From contig NZ_JAFMPW010000002.1 in assembly GCF_026126425.1 (NCBI RefSeq), positions 310,001 through 374,000 on the forward strand: a DNA stretch of 64,000 nt, written 5' to 3'. Below are positions 54,295-62,598 of this stretch, piece after piece. A program made the translations under genes and the position numbers. The DNA is from Muriicola sp. Z0-33. GTDB lineage: Bacteria > Bacteroidota > Bacteroidia > Flavobacteriales > Flavobacteriaceae. Position 1 is the first letter of the stretch. Each line of letters opens with the position of its first letter. Below the pieces are notes generated by a model, which was not told the DNA's origin, made no database searches, and saw only the letters and a list, made by a program, of their open reading frames with translations.

Positions 54295-56013
54295 ATGCTA
54301 AAAAATCTATTCTTTTTTCTTCTTGTTGGTGCTCTGTTCTGTTGTCAGGCTCAAACCAAATTGTCTGATGAAGTAATTGAGAATATTAAGTTGCGAATAG
54401 ACAATGGCAAGAATCCGGGTATAGTAATTGGAATAATTGACCAGGAAGGGACGCGTTATCATAGTTTTGGCGTTAAATCTTTAAAAACTGATGAACCAGT
54501 AAATGAGTATTCCATTTTTGAGATTGGTTCTATTTCCAAAACATTTACCGGGATATTGTTAGCAGATATGGTGGTTAAAGGCAAATTGAATCTAGAGGAT
54601 CCATTGCAAATCTTATTACCCGATGGAGTAAAAGCTCCCACAAGAAATGGTGTAAGCATCAAATTGGTGCACATGGCTAATCATACCTCTTCTCTACCCA
54701 GGATGCCCGATAATTTTAATCCGGCCAACCCGGCTAACCCTTATATAGATTATTCCGAAAAACAACTATACGATTTTTTAAACTCGTATGAACTTTCCAG
54801 AGATATTGGAAGTAAGTACGAATATTCTAATTATGCCGCTGGTCTTCTGGGCCATCTCCTGGCTGCTAAAAACAATACTACATATGAGGAATTAATGTTG
54901 AGCGTAATTGCCAATCCTCTAAAAATGGAAAACACGGGAATTCTACTTACTCCGGAAATGAGCAAGCACCTCGCCACAGGGCATCGGGGGAGAATTGAAG
55001 TAGAGAATTGGGATTTGACTACCCTGGCAGGGGCAGGAGCGATAAGATCTAGTGCAGTAGATATGATTAAGTATCTGGCGGCCAACATGGGGATGGTAAA
55101 GACTAAATTATACCCTGCCATGCAATTGTCTCATAAAAATTCAAGAGCTGAAGGGGCAGAGCCCATTGTGGGCCTTGGATGGCACACCCAGGTTTTTGAC
55201 GAAGAAGAAATTATATGGCATAACGGAGGTACTGGAGGGTACCGGACTTTTGCCGGTTTTACTAAAGATGGAAGCAAAGGTGTTGTGGTTTTGTGTAATT
55301 CAACTACAGGAGCAGACGATTTAGGAAGGCACCTTTTGTATTCAAAATCTCCATTGAATAAAATTAAATCCTCTATTGGTGCTAAAATGCTGCAGGTAAT
55401 AGAGCGTGATGGACTTACTGCCGCTCTTGATACCTATAGTGAGTTAAAGAAAAGTCCAATAGATATATATGACTTCTCTGAGAATGAACTAAACGATCTT
55501 GGCTATTATTTTCTCGCCAGGAAAGAATTAGAAAATGCCCTTGCCGTATTTAAATTAAATATTGAGAATTATCCGAATTCCTCAAATGTTTATGATAGTT
55601 ACGGAGAGGCTTTTATGGAAAAGGGAAACAAAGAAAAGGCAATAGAAAATTACGAAAAATCGGTAGCCATTAATCCAGGTAATTTAAATGGCCTGGATAA
55701 ACTAAAAGAGTTAGGCGTTGACACCAACAAACTTGTAACTGAAATAGTTGTTGACGAAGGCATCCTTGAAAACTATGTCGGCAAATATGAATTGGCACCT
55801 GGTTTTATACTAACCGTGACAAGAAATGAAAAGCAGCTAAATGTCCAGGCTACAGGACAGCCCCAATTTCCCGTATTTCCTAAATCATCATCTGTATTTT
55901 ATTATAAAGTGGTAGAAGCCCAACTTACTTTTAATCGGAACGAGGATGATAAAGTCGAAAGCCTCACTCTGCTGCAGGGAGGACGCACAATGGTGGGTTC
56001 AAAAATTGAATAA
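54295..56013 (+). CDS. Beta-lactamase class C-like serine hydrolase with TPR and C-terminal domain
   Basis: 572 residues with a signal peptide, possibly a lipoprotein (LFCCQAQ). The catalytic SxxK motif is Ser79-Ile-Ser-Lys82 in EIGSISKTF. Tyr-X-Asn appears as YSNY near residue 182, and HNGG near 306 takes the place of KTG. TPR repeats lie at about 400-475 (ENYPNSSNVYDSYGEAFMEK), then a DUF3471-like beta domain. It is likely a periplasmic esterase, peptidase or carboxypeptidase; clinical beta-lactamase function is not implied. Confidence 0.87.
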   Translation: MLKNLFFFLLVGALFCCQAQTKLSDEVIENIKLRIDNGKNPGIVIGIIDQEGTRYHSFGVKSLKTDEPVNEYSIFEIGSISKTFTGILLADMVVKGKLNLEDPLQILLPDGVKAPTRNGVSIKLVHMANHTSSLPRMPDNFNPANPANPYIDYSEKQLYDFLNSYELSRDIGSKYEYSNYAAGLLGHLLAAKNNTTYEELMLSVIANPLKMENTGILLTPEMSKHLATGHRGRIEVENWDLTTLAGAGAIRSSAVDMIKYLAANMGMVKTKLYPAMQLSHKNSRAEGAEPIVGLGWHTQVFDEEEIIWHNGGTGGYRTFAGFTKDGSKGVVVLCNSTTGADDLGRHLLYSKSPLNKIKSSIGAKMLQVIERDGLTAALDTYSELKKSPIDIYDFSENELNDLGYYFLARKELENALAVFKLNIENYPNSSNVYDSYGEAFMEKGNKEKAIENYEKSVAINPGNLNGLDKLKELGVDTNKLVTEIVVDEGILENYVGKYELAPGFILTVTRNEKQLNVQATGQPQFPVFPKSSSVFYYKVVEAQLTFNRNEDDKVESLTLLQGGRTMVGSKIE

Positions 56014-56136
56014 ACCATCATCCAATCTGAATATTGATCTGCTAGGATTGTAATGATAATTACGACACAAAAGGCATATCGTATTAAATGGACAGCTAAT
56101 TGTTTTGTTTCCGGGTTTTAACCGACTAAGTCAGGG

Positions 56137-56982
56137 ATGAGATTAGATTATAAAAGCTTACAGGAAGATGGGCTAATTACTTTGGCCGAGTTTAATTGTA
56201 CTCCTTCGCGGGAGTTGTTAAAAGAACAGCAATACTTCCAGGTCATCTGGAGTAGCAAGCAGGCTACCACTATTATTATTGACGGGTATAGAATGGCATT
56301 AGAGAAAGATCAGCTGGTATTCTGTACCCCTTTGAATGTGATAGAAATACCAGGTAATGATGATGGCTTAATAGCGCTGCTATTTAACAGAGAATTCTAC
56401 TGTATAAGGGATCATGACGAGGAGGTATCCTGTAATGGGTTCCTTTTCTTTGGCTCCTCCCACCCCACCACAATACATCTTAACAAGGAAGAAGCCTCAA
56501 GTTTCGAATTGCTGTTTCGCTTCTTTAAAGAAGAATTCGAGACCAGTGATCATATCCAGGGTGAAATGTTGCGGTCCCTTCTTAAGAGATTACTTATAAA
56601 ATCGAGCAGGTTGGTTAAAAAGGAGCTACCCGATACAGATATACACAACTCACAATTTGATATTATCAGAAAATTCAATATCCTGGTAGAACAGCATTTC
56701 AGAGAAAAACACACAGTGGCAGATTATGCGGAACTATTGTTTAAATCTCCAAAGACCATTTCTAACCTGTTCAATAAATACAGCAATAAGACGCCTCTAA
56801 CTGCTATTAATGAGCGTATATTGCTCGAGGCCAAGCGGTTGCTTTTATATTCTGACAAAACCGCCGAGGAGATTACATACGAACTGGGTTATAAGGAGCC
56901 AGGACATTTCTCCAGATTTTTTAAAAAACACATTGGCTGCAGCCCGATAGAATTCAAAAAGAAGAAGCTAAGCACAGTCTGA
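56137..56982 (+). CDS. AraC family transcriptional regulator
   Basis: 281 residues. A cupin-like N-terminal domain (about 1-170) and the two-helix-turn-helix C-terminal domain (about 190-278), with FKSPKTISNLFNKYSNKTPL and ITYELGYKEPGHFSRFFKKH. It likely regulates the serine hydrolase or the CMD gene at 57251, its nearest neighbours; not shown by sequence. Confidence 0.92.
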   Translation: MRLDYKSLQEDGLITLAEFNCTPSRELLKEQQYFQVIWSSKQATTIIIDGYRMALEKDQLVFCTPLNVIEIPGNDDGLIALLFNREFYCIRDHDEEVSCNGFLFFGSSHPTTIHLNKEEASSFELLFRFFKEEFETSDHIQGEMLRSLLKRLLIKSSRLVKKELPDTDIHNSQFDIIRKFNILVEQHFREKHTVADYAELLFKSPKTISNLFNKYSNKTPLTAINERILLEAKRLLLYSDKTAEEITYELGYKEPGHFSRFFKKHIGCSPIEFKKKKLSTV

Positions 56983-57250
56983 TCTCCAACTTAGCAGCCT
57001 TTCAATTATACCAGACACTTTTCTATATCCATGTTACCGATTAGGGAATACGCTGCCATGCTGCCCTAAAATTCCACAATAAATCCGCGTTGCTACTTCA
57101 ATTGTCATTAGGAAGGGAACAATTGACAATCAATAGGGAATAACGTATATGTTCTTGCCCCCATTCGTGAACCATCTTTGCATTGTAAATGAGATGAGCG
57201 CTATGCTTCCTCAAAACAAGAATTAAGTTTAACTATTAATAAATAAAATT

Positions 57251-57799
57251 ATGAGCACAATTAATGTTCCGACAAAAAATGAAGTAAGCACTAAAAATCA
57301 GGCGATTTTTGATCAATTGGAAAAAGCAGTTGGTTTTGTACCCAACCTGTTCGCCACTTATGCACACAGTGAGCATGCATTAGAAAACTATCTGACCCTA
57401 TCTAATGCCAAGACCTCCTTAAAGGCAAAAGAAAAGGAAGTTGTAAACCTGGCAGTAAGTGAGGTAAACGGCTGTAATTACTGTTTATCTGCCCACACAG
57501 CAATTGCGGGTATGAATGGTTTCACAGCAGATCAAATACTAGAATTAAGAGCCGGAGGGGCCTCATTTGATAACAGGCTCGATGCCCTGGCAAGACTAGC
57601 TAAAAACCTGACAGAAAACAGAGGTGCATCTGATACGGAAGTTTTAGAAAATTTCTTTAATGCCGGATGGACGAAAGAGAATTTGATAGACACCATTGTA
57701 TTGGTAGGTGACAAAACAATTTCCAATTATATCAATAATACTACCGAAATAGAGATAGATTTTCCAATAGCACAACCTCTGGAAACTGCTGTTGCATAG
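57251..57799 (+). CDS. Carboxymuconolactone decarboxylase/AhpD-like protein
   Basis: 182 residues, all helical. The redox motif is NGCNYCLSAHTAIAG (Cys75, Cys78, His82), with AVSEVNG before it. It probably reduces peroxides or protects against electrophiles. It is followed by a terminator at 57903. It lies 268 bp after the AraC gene, which may control it. Confidence 0.9.
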   Translation: MSTINVPTKNEVSTKNQAIFDQLEKAVGFVPNLFATYAHSEHALENYLTLSNAKTSLKAKEKEVVNLAVSEVNGCNYCLSAHTAIAGMNGFTADQILELRAGGASFDNRLDALARLAKNLTENRGASDTEVLENFFNAGWTKENLIDTIVLVGDKTISNYINNTTEIEIDFPIAQPLETAVA

Positions 57800-57902
57800 G
57801 CTAAAGTTTAGGTAAGGACTGGTAGTTATTTCTGTCCTCTATATTCCAAAAGCAACAAATAAAGATTTGATAATGAAGTAGATTGTTGATTTTTTGTTGC
57901 TG

Positions 57903-57930
57903 AAAGGCTCCTTCGGGGGCCTTTTTTGGT
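57903..57930 (+). terminator. Rho-independent terminator
   Basis: aaaggctcc pairs with ggggcctttttt around a ttcg loop. It serves the CMD gene on the plus strand and may act bidirectionally for the convergent DUF3570 gene. Confidence 0.85.
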
Positions 57931-57940
57931 TTTAAACCAA

Positions 57941-59266
57941 CTAATCAAAAACAAATTTAAAACCGGTAGTGATCATATAAGAACTCAAAGTATTGCTGCG
58001 ATCGTATTGAATGAATTTCAAATCAATGCTTTTTAGACCAAATTTCCAGATGTGCAACTTGGTAAAGATATCCGTATAGCTTGCACCAAACCCAAACTGA
58101 TTAGCAGAATAGTCCGAGAGGTCATAGTCTGAGGTATAATAGTTATCGGTAGACAAATGCCCTTCGTAGCCCGCGAAATAATCGGCCGCTGTTTGGCGGT
58201 AATACCTGTACGATGGGTATAAAGTAAATTTATCTGTAATCTTAATCGGTATCTCGAGACTTGCCGTATGGGAATTTATTCCCCAATCGTCTATATAATA
58301 CCTGTAATAGGTCCGCAACACAAAGGTTTCATTAATATAGTAATTTAACCTTCCTCCCAAGGCAACTTTAAAACGGGCGTCTGGCAGGCGCTCTATATCA
58401 TCTGCCAATTGAAAATTCTCGATGAATGAGTCGGCCACATCACTAAAATATACCCTTTGAAAAGGAGTAGATAATAGACCACTTTGTTGAACCAGATCCA
58501 CCATAACAGATGCCTGTGCATTTTTTGACAGAATCTGAGAAAATCCCAGACCGACCGAATAAGAATTACGACCGGTAGATTCAAATGCTGTAAATGCGGG
58601 AGCGTAGTTGGCATTGCCACTTATGGTGTTGAATGTAAAAAAAGTATCATTTATACCATCCCCACTTATTCCGAAAGGTCTTAATTCAAAAGGATATATC
58701 GTATTCCAATTATCTATATAAACGTTAGCAGAGATACTGAGCTCCGTATTCTTTTCATTAAATAGCCGGGTATAACTACCACCCAAACCAGCCGAGAAAT
58801 AATCATATTCGGTTGCTACGGATAAGCGTGCGCTCCAGATGGTATTCCTATCTTCAGAGCTGTGGCTATAGCTCCCGGTCAGGTTAGCCCAGGTGTCGGC
58901 CCCTGATGCTCCTGATGTAGCTACAAACGGATCGGAAAGGGTACTGCTGTCAAAAGGGTTAACATTACTTGATGAGGCAGAAGTATAAGCAGAGACTCCT
59001 GCATCTATTGTCAGGACATCATTGTCGTTTAAGGGAATAGATAATATAACCGTCCCGGTAATATCTGTTAATTCCTCTGTACCAATGCCCCCACTAACGG
59101 CGGCATTGTCACCATCCTGAGAGTAATAACTTGACAAGAAATCCACTTCAGTGGCCTCGAGTATTCTTTTTTGATACTGGGGTGTACTACTTTGTGCATC
59201 TAATGCTTGAAGCGAAAATGCAAAGACGAAAATAACTAAGGCAATTATCTTTTTCAAAAGTATCAT
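57941..59266 (-). CDS. DUF3570 outer-membrane beta-barrel-like protein
   Basis: 441 residues with a signal peptide (about 1-24). The rest is strand-rich with alternating aromatic and polar residues and ends in a terminal Phe-containing strand (GFKFVFD), as in outer-membrane barrels. A TSGASGAD stretch at 117-124 (Ser118-Gly-Ala-Ser121) resembles an ApbE flavinylation site loosely; this is speculative. It is directly joined to the DUF4266 gene (0 bp gap) in a four-gene operon. Function unknown. Confidence 0.85.
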   Translation of the reverse strand: MILLKKIIALVIFVFAFSLQALDAQSSTPQYQKRILEATEVDFLSSYYSQDGDNAAVSGGIGTEELTDITGTVILSIPLNDNDVLTIDAGVSAYTSASSSNVNPFDSSTLSDPFVATSGASGADTWANLTGSYSHSSEDRNTIWSARLSVATEYDYFSAGLGGSYTRLFNEKNTELSISANVYIDNWNTIYPFELRPFGISGDGINDTFFTFNTISGNANYAPAFTAFESTGRNSYSVGLGFSQILSKNAQASVMVDLVQQSGLLSTPFQRVYFSDVADSFIENFQLADDIERLPDARFKVALGGRLNYYINETFVLRTYYRYYIDDWGINSHTASLEIPIKITDKFTLYPSYRYYRQTAADYFAGYEGHLSTDNYYTSDYDLSDYSANQFGFGASYTDIFTKLHIWKFGLKSIDLKFIQYDRSNTLSSYMITTGFKFVFD

Positions 59267-59479
59267 TTAATTACAGCCGCAGCCGCCCCCTGTTTTACCT
59301 CCATTGGCCCCAACAGCGGCTTCCCTGTAAGAGTGAAATATGGTAATATTACGATCTGACTTCCTATCTGTTAGCAGCATGTCCGGATCATTGAGGTTTA
59401 CCTTTTCATATTCCTTTACAACCGCACAGGAAGTAATAAAGCCAAGAGCCAAACCAACAAGTAGCATTTTCCTAATCAT
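59267..59479 (-). CDS. DUF4266 small lipoprotein with GGGCGCN tail
   Basis: 70 residues. A lipoprotein signal ends at Cys18 (LALGFITSC). The mature part has NLNDPDMLL and a conserved stretch NITIFHSYREAAVGANGG, ending in GGKTGGGCGCN, with two cysteines in the last four residues. That tail could bind a metal or be a substrate for modification. The start overlaps the apbE stop by 4 bp, and its stop abuts the DUF3570 gene. Confidence 0.9.
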   Translation of the reverse strand: MIRKMLLVGLALGFITSCAVVKEYEKVNLNDPDMLLTDRKSDRNITIFHSYREAAVGANGGKTGGGCGCN

Positions 59480-60459
59480 ATTTTACTTATTTGAATATTG
59501 GACGATGTATGCAACTTACCCTGCTCATCGATAATCACACATTCTATATTGGGCAACTGATTAATTCTGTTTATTCCCACTTCAGTACCCATAACAAATA
59601 TGGCTGTTGCCAATGCGTCAGCAATCTCGGCCTTGGGTGCAAATACCGTAGCGCTGATTATTCCCCTTGCAGGAACCCCTGTTCTTGGGTCAATAATATG
59701 ACTATAACGTATCCCATTAAATTTTACATACTTTTCATAGTTCCCTGAAGTCACGACAGCTCCGTTGTTAATAGGTAACATTGCAAAAGCCTTTTCTTTA
59801 TCCAGAGGATTAGTAATGGCTACTTTCCACTGCTGACCATTGACCTGCCTGCCCCAGGCACTCATATCCCCGGATGCATTAATGATCCCAGAGCTTACCC
59901 CATGCTCCAATAGGACAGCCTTCGCCCGGTCGGCAGCATACCCCTTACCAATAGCGCCAAAACCTATTTTCATTCCTTTATTCCTTAAAAAAACGGTGCT
60001 TTCTTCTTTATTCAATTTTATATTTTCATAGCCCACTTTCGCCACAGACTGTCTTATTTCTTCTTCAGAAGGCATGGAAGACATGCTTCCATCATACTTC
60101 CATATTCTATCCATAGAAGCGTAGCTGATATCGAAAGCACCATCGGTAAGAATTGAAATTTTAATCGCCCGGTCTATAAGCTCCAGAAGTTCCGCATCTA
60201 CTCTAACCGCCCTAATCCCTGCATTGTTGTTAATATATGATGTTTGTGAATTGGGATCCCAGGAAGAAATAAGCCGCTCTATTCTTGTCATCTCCTCTAT
60301 TGCAAGGTCTATATATTCATCCGCCATGTTCTGGTCGTTGGCGACAACCGTAATCTCAAAGCCATTACCCATCAATTCCAGGCTGCGCTTATAGGTTTGC
60401 TGGCCCGATACCGGATAGTACATGAAAATAAGTGTAAATACTATTGTGATACTTTTCAA
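59476..60459 (-). CDS. apbE: FAD:protein FMN transferase (ApbE)
   Basis: 327 residues with a signal peptide (residues 1-19). The ApbE fold shows MGNGFEITVVANDQ, DPNSQTSYINNNAG, IGFGAIGKGYAADRAK, SGIINASGDMSAWG, and GVPARGIISATVFAP. It uses FAD to attach FMN covalently to Ser/Thr residues of exported proteins. It lies 3 bp after the thioredoxin gene and overlaps the DUF4266 gene; no FMN-binding NqrC/RnfG-type target is in the window. Confidence 0.93.
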   Translation of the reverse strand: MKSITIVFTLIFMYYPVSGQQTYKRSLELMGNGFEITVVANDQNMADEYIDLAIEEMTRIERLISSWDPNSQTSYINNNAGIRAVRVDAELLELIDRAIKISILTDGAFDISYASMDRIWKYDGSMSSMPSEEEIRQSVAKVGYENIKLNKEESTVFLRNKGMKIGFGAIGKGYAADRAKAVLLEHGVSSGIINASGDMSAWGRQVNGQQWKVAITNPLDKEKAFAMLPINNGAVVTSGNYEKYVKFNGIRYSHIIDPRTGVPARGIISATVFAPKAEIADALATAIFVMGTEVGINRINQLPNIECVIIDEQGKLHTSSNIQISKI

Positions 60460-60462
60460 TAC

Positions 60463-60903
60463 CTAAGCTTTAAAAGATGCTAAAAGTTTTATATAATCAG
60501 AAGGCGACATTTTCTTATAACTGGTTTGCCCTAAAACTTTCCCTCTGTTGTCCATAATCACTACTAAAGGAAATATCCCATTCTTATTGTATGCCTCTGC
60601 CAGAAGGGCATTTGCGTTCTGCAATTCAACAGGTAAGGCATTTTTCTTCTTTTTTGGAAAATCGGCCTGAAGCATGACAAAGTGTTTGGCCGCATAATTC
60701 TTAAACTCCTCGGTGCTCCAGATCTCCCTATCCAGTTTTATACAGGGAGCACACCAATCAGAGCCCTGAAAAACCAGAATGATATTTTTGTTTTCCTGGG
60801 TTGCAAGCGTTTTGGCCTGCTCGAAATCTGTCTGCCAATCTTGAGAAAATGCCAAAGATGACATCAAAAAAAATAGCAGAAAAGTGGTGGTAAGATACTT
60901 CAT
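60463..60903 (-). CDS. Secreted thioredoxin-family protein
   Basis: 146 residues with a signal peptide (residues 1-20). The redox site is GSDWCAPC (Cys51, Cys54) with a typical thioredoxin fold, including VVIMDNRGKVLG. It is probably a periplasmic reductase that keeps thiols reduced. It is first in the operon leading to apbE, DUF4266 and DUF3570. Confidence 0.92.
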   Translation of the reverse strand: MKYLTTTFLLFFLMSSLAFSQDWQTDFEQAKTLATQENKNIILVFQGSDWCAPCIKLDREIWSTEEFKNYAAKHFVMLQADFPKKKKNALPVELQNANALLAEAYNKNGIFPLVVIMDNRGKVLGQTSYKKMSPSDYIKLLASFKA

Positions 60904-61191
60904 ATCTCATTATAATTTTCTCGATAAGCATCAATAATTCGATACTTACTTTAAATAAAACGATCTAAAAACACTAAAATTACCTATTAACATAGATTTA
61001 TTATTTGGACATCCAAAAAATCTGTTAACCCCAATATTTGTGGTAGGCACAGTTTATTTATCTGTAGTGAAAACCTGGTAGTTGGTCGTCGATTTTAACA
61101 CCTTCAACCAAAAACCTATGAAATTTTACTAACAACAACTCAAAGATAAAAACCCAACTTTGAACTTTCTAAGAACTCAAAATCTTATCTC

Positions 61192-62460
61192 ATGAAGAAA
61201 GCTACTACCTACAAAGCGGCCTTTATATGTATCTTAACTCTTTTCTGTTATACATTATCCGCACAACAATTTGAAATGTCCGATACTTCATTTGCAAGTG
61301 TAAAAGAAACGGAAAAAAGAAAGAAAGACTATTTGCAATTAAAAAGTCTGGGTTATACAGATCAGGAAATCTATGAAGATTTGGGTAACGTCTACTTTAT
61401 GAGCAAAAAGTTTGAAACTGCAGTTTTCTGGTACGCCAAATTGGAGGAACTCCAAAAAGGTAAAGGACTAAATAAAGGCTATCAGGAGCGATATGAATTT
61501 GCCAAAGCTAAATTAAATCACTGGCATGTTTCCTCTAAAATGGATCAAAGAGACTGGGTAGCTGTAATACAGGAAGAATACCTTATTAATCCCAATGAAG
61601 GAGATCAGGAATCTCAGGACTATATAGCCAGTTCTGCCAGTTCTCTTGAACTTCATGACAAAGTAGACCAGTTCTTTGATGCCCAGATGACCTCAAAGCC
61701 TATACCGGTTTCACAAACAGCAGAGCATTCTGGTGAAGATACTTCGTTTGAAGCTCCTATGGCCATTTCTGCAGATGGCAGAGTAGCTTACTTTACAAGG
61801 GCAGAATATGTAAAACCTACTTATGGACTATTCTCTAAAAAGCAATTAGTACATAAAATTTACAAAGCAGATAAAATTAATGGACAGTGGAAAAATGTAA
61901 AACAAGTACATTTAAGCCCCAAGAACTATTCTTCTATCCATCCTGCGATTTCGGGCGACGGTAAGCGATTGTTTTTTGCTTCGGATATGCCTGGAACCTA
62001 CGGTAAATTTGACATCTATGTTGCTGCTATTCGCGAGGACGGATCATTGGGAGTTGCTAAAAATCTAGGCGATAAGGTAAACAGTAAGAAAAACGACCTT
62101 TATCCAAATATGGTAGATGGTACCACCCTGTTTTTTGCCTCTGACGGAAGAAAGGGTTATGGCGGCATGGATCTTTATATGGCCCAGGTTGGGCAAAGAA
62201 AAGTGCAATGGTCTGTCAACTTAGGTAGCCCAATCAACAGTGAAAAGGACGACTTTTCAATTTTTCTCTCTGAAGAAAAAGGAAAGGGTTATGTAATGTC
62301 TAACCGGGGAGAAGCCGAAGGAAACGTTCAACGCGTGGTATTCTCATATGCCTCAGAGCAAGAAAACACCTCTAAAGCGAAAATGGAATACAATCTACTG
62401 GAAGCCCTGAATACCAGTTCAAAAATAGACTATTCCAACGCCTTTTTCGACGACGAATAG
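61192..62460 (+). CDS. Secreted TPR/PD40 beta-propeller protein
   Basis: 422 residues with a signal peptide (about 1-25). An N-terminal helical part (about 35-115) has a TPR-like repeat, YFMSKKFETAVFWYAKLEEL. From about 170 on, WD40-like PD40 repeats appear, for example IHPAISGDGKRLFFASDMPG and LYPNMVDGTTLFFASDGRKG. This layout is that of the front half of flavobacterial OmpA-family envelope proteins, but no OmpA peptidoglycan-binding domain is present. It precedes the PorP/SprF gene by 138 bp, the pair being typical of type IX secretion-associated loci. Confidence 0.85.
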   Translation: MKKATTYKAAFICILTLFCYTLSAQQFEMSDTSFASVKETEKRKKDYLQLKSLGYTDQEIYEDLGNVYFMSKKFETAVFWYAKLEELQKGKGLNKGYQERYEFAKAKLNHWHVSSKMDQRDWVAVIQEEYLINPNEGDQESQDYIASSASSLELHDKVDQFFDAQMTSKPIPVSQTAEHSGEDTSFEAPMAISADGRVAYFTRAEYVKPTYGLFSKKQLVHKIYKADKINGQWKNVKQVHLSPKNYSSIHPAISGDGKRLFFASDMPGTYGKFDIYVAAIREDGSLGVAKNLGDKVNSKKNDLYPNMVDGTTLFFASDGRKGYGGMDLYMAQVGQRKVQWSVNLGSPINSEKDDFSIFLSEEKGKGYVMSNRGEAEGNVQRVVFSYASEQENTSKAKMEYNLLEALNTSSKIDYSNAFFDDE

Positions 62461-62598
62461 GGTTAGCAGGGAAGCAAACGCATTGAATTACTCAAAAAAT
62501 TCAGTGTCCCTACAATACCCTATGATGCAATGACGACGATACCGATTATCAATACAATCGGAAGAGATTAAAATACAACAACCCAAATTTTCAGTAAG

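Noticed and set aside
54295-56013. Annotating the serine hydrolase as an antibiotic-resistance beta-lactamase
   Set aside because: SxxK and YxN are present but KTG is replaced by HNGG and TPR/DUF3471-like parts follow, as in many envelope esterases and peptidases.
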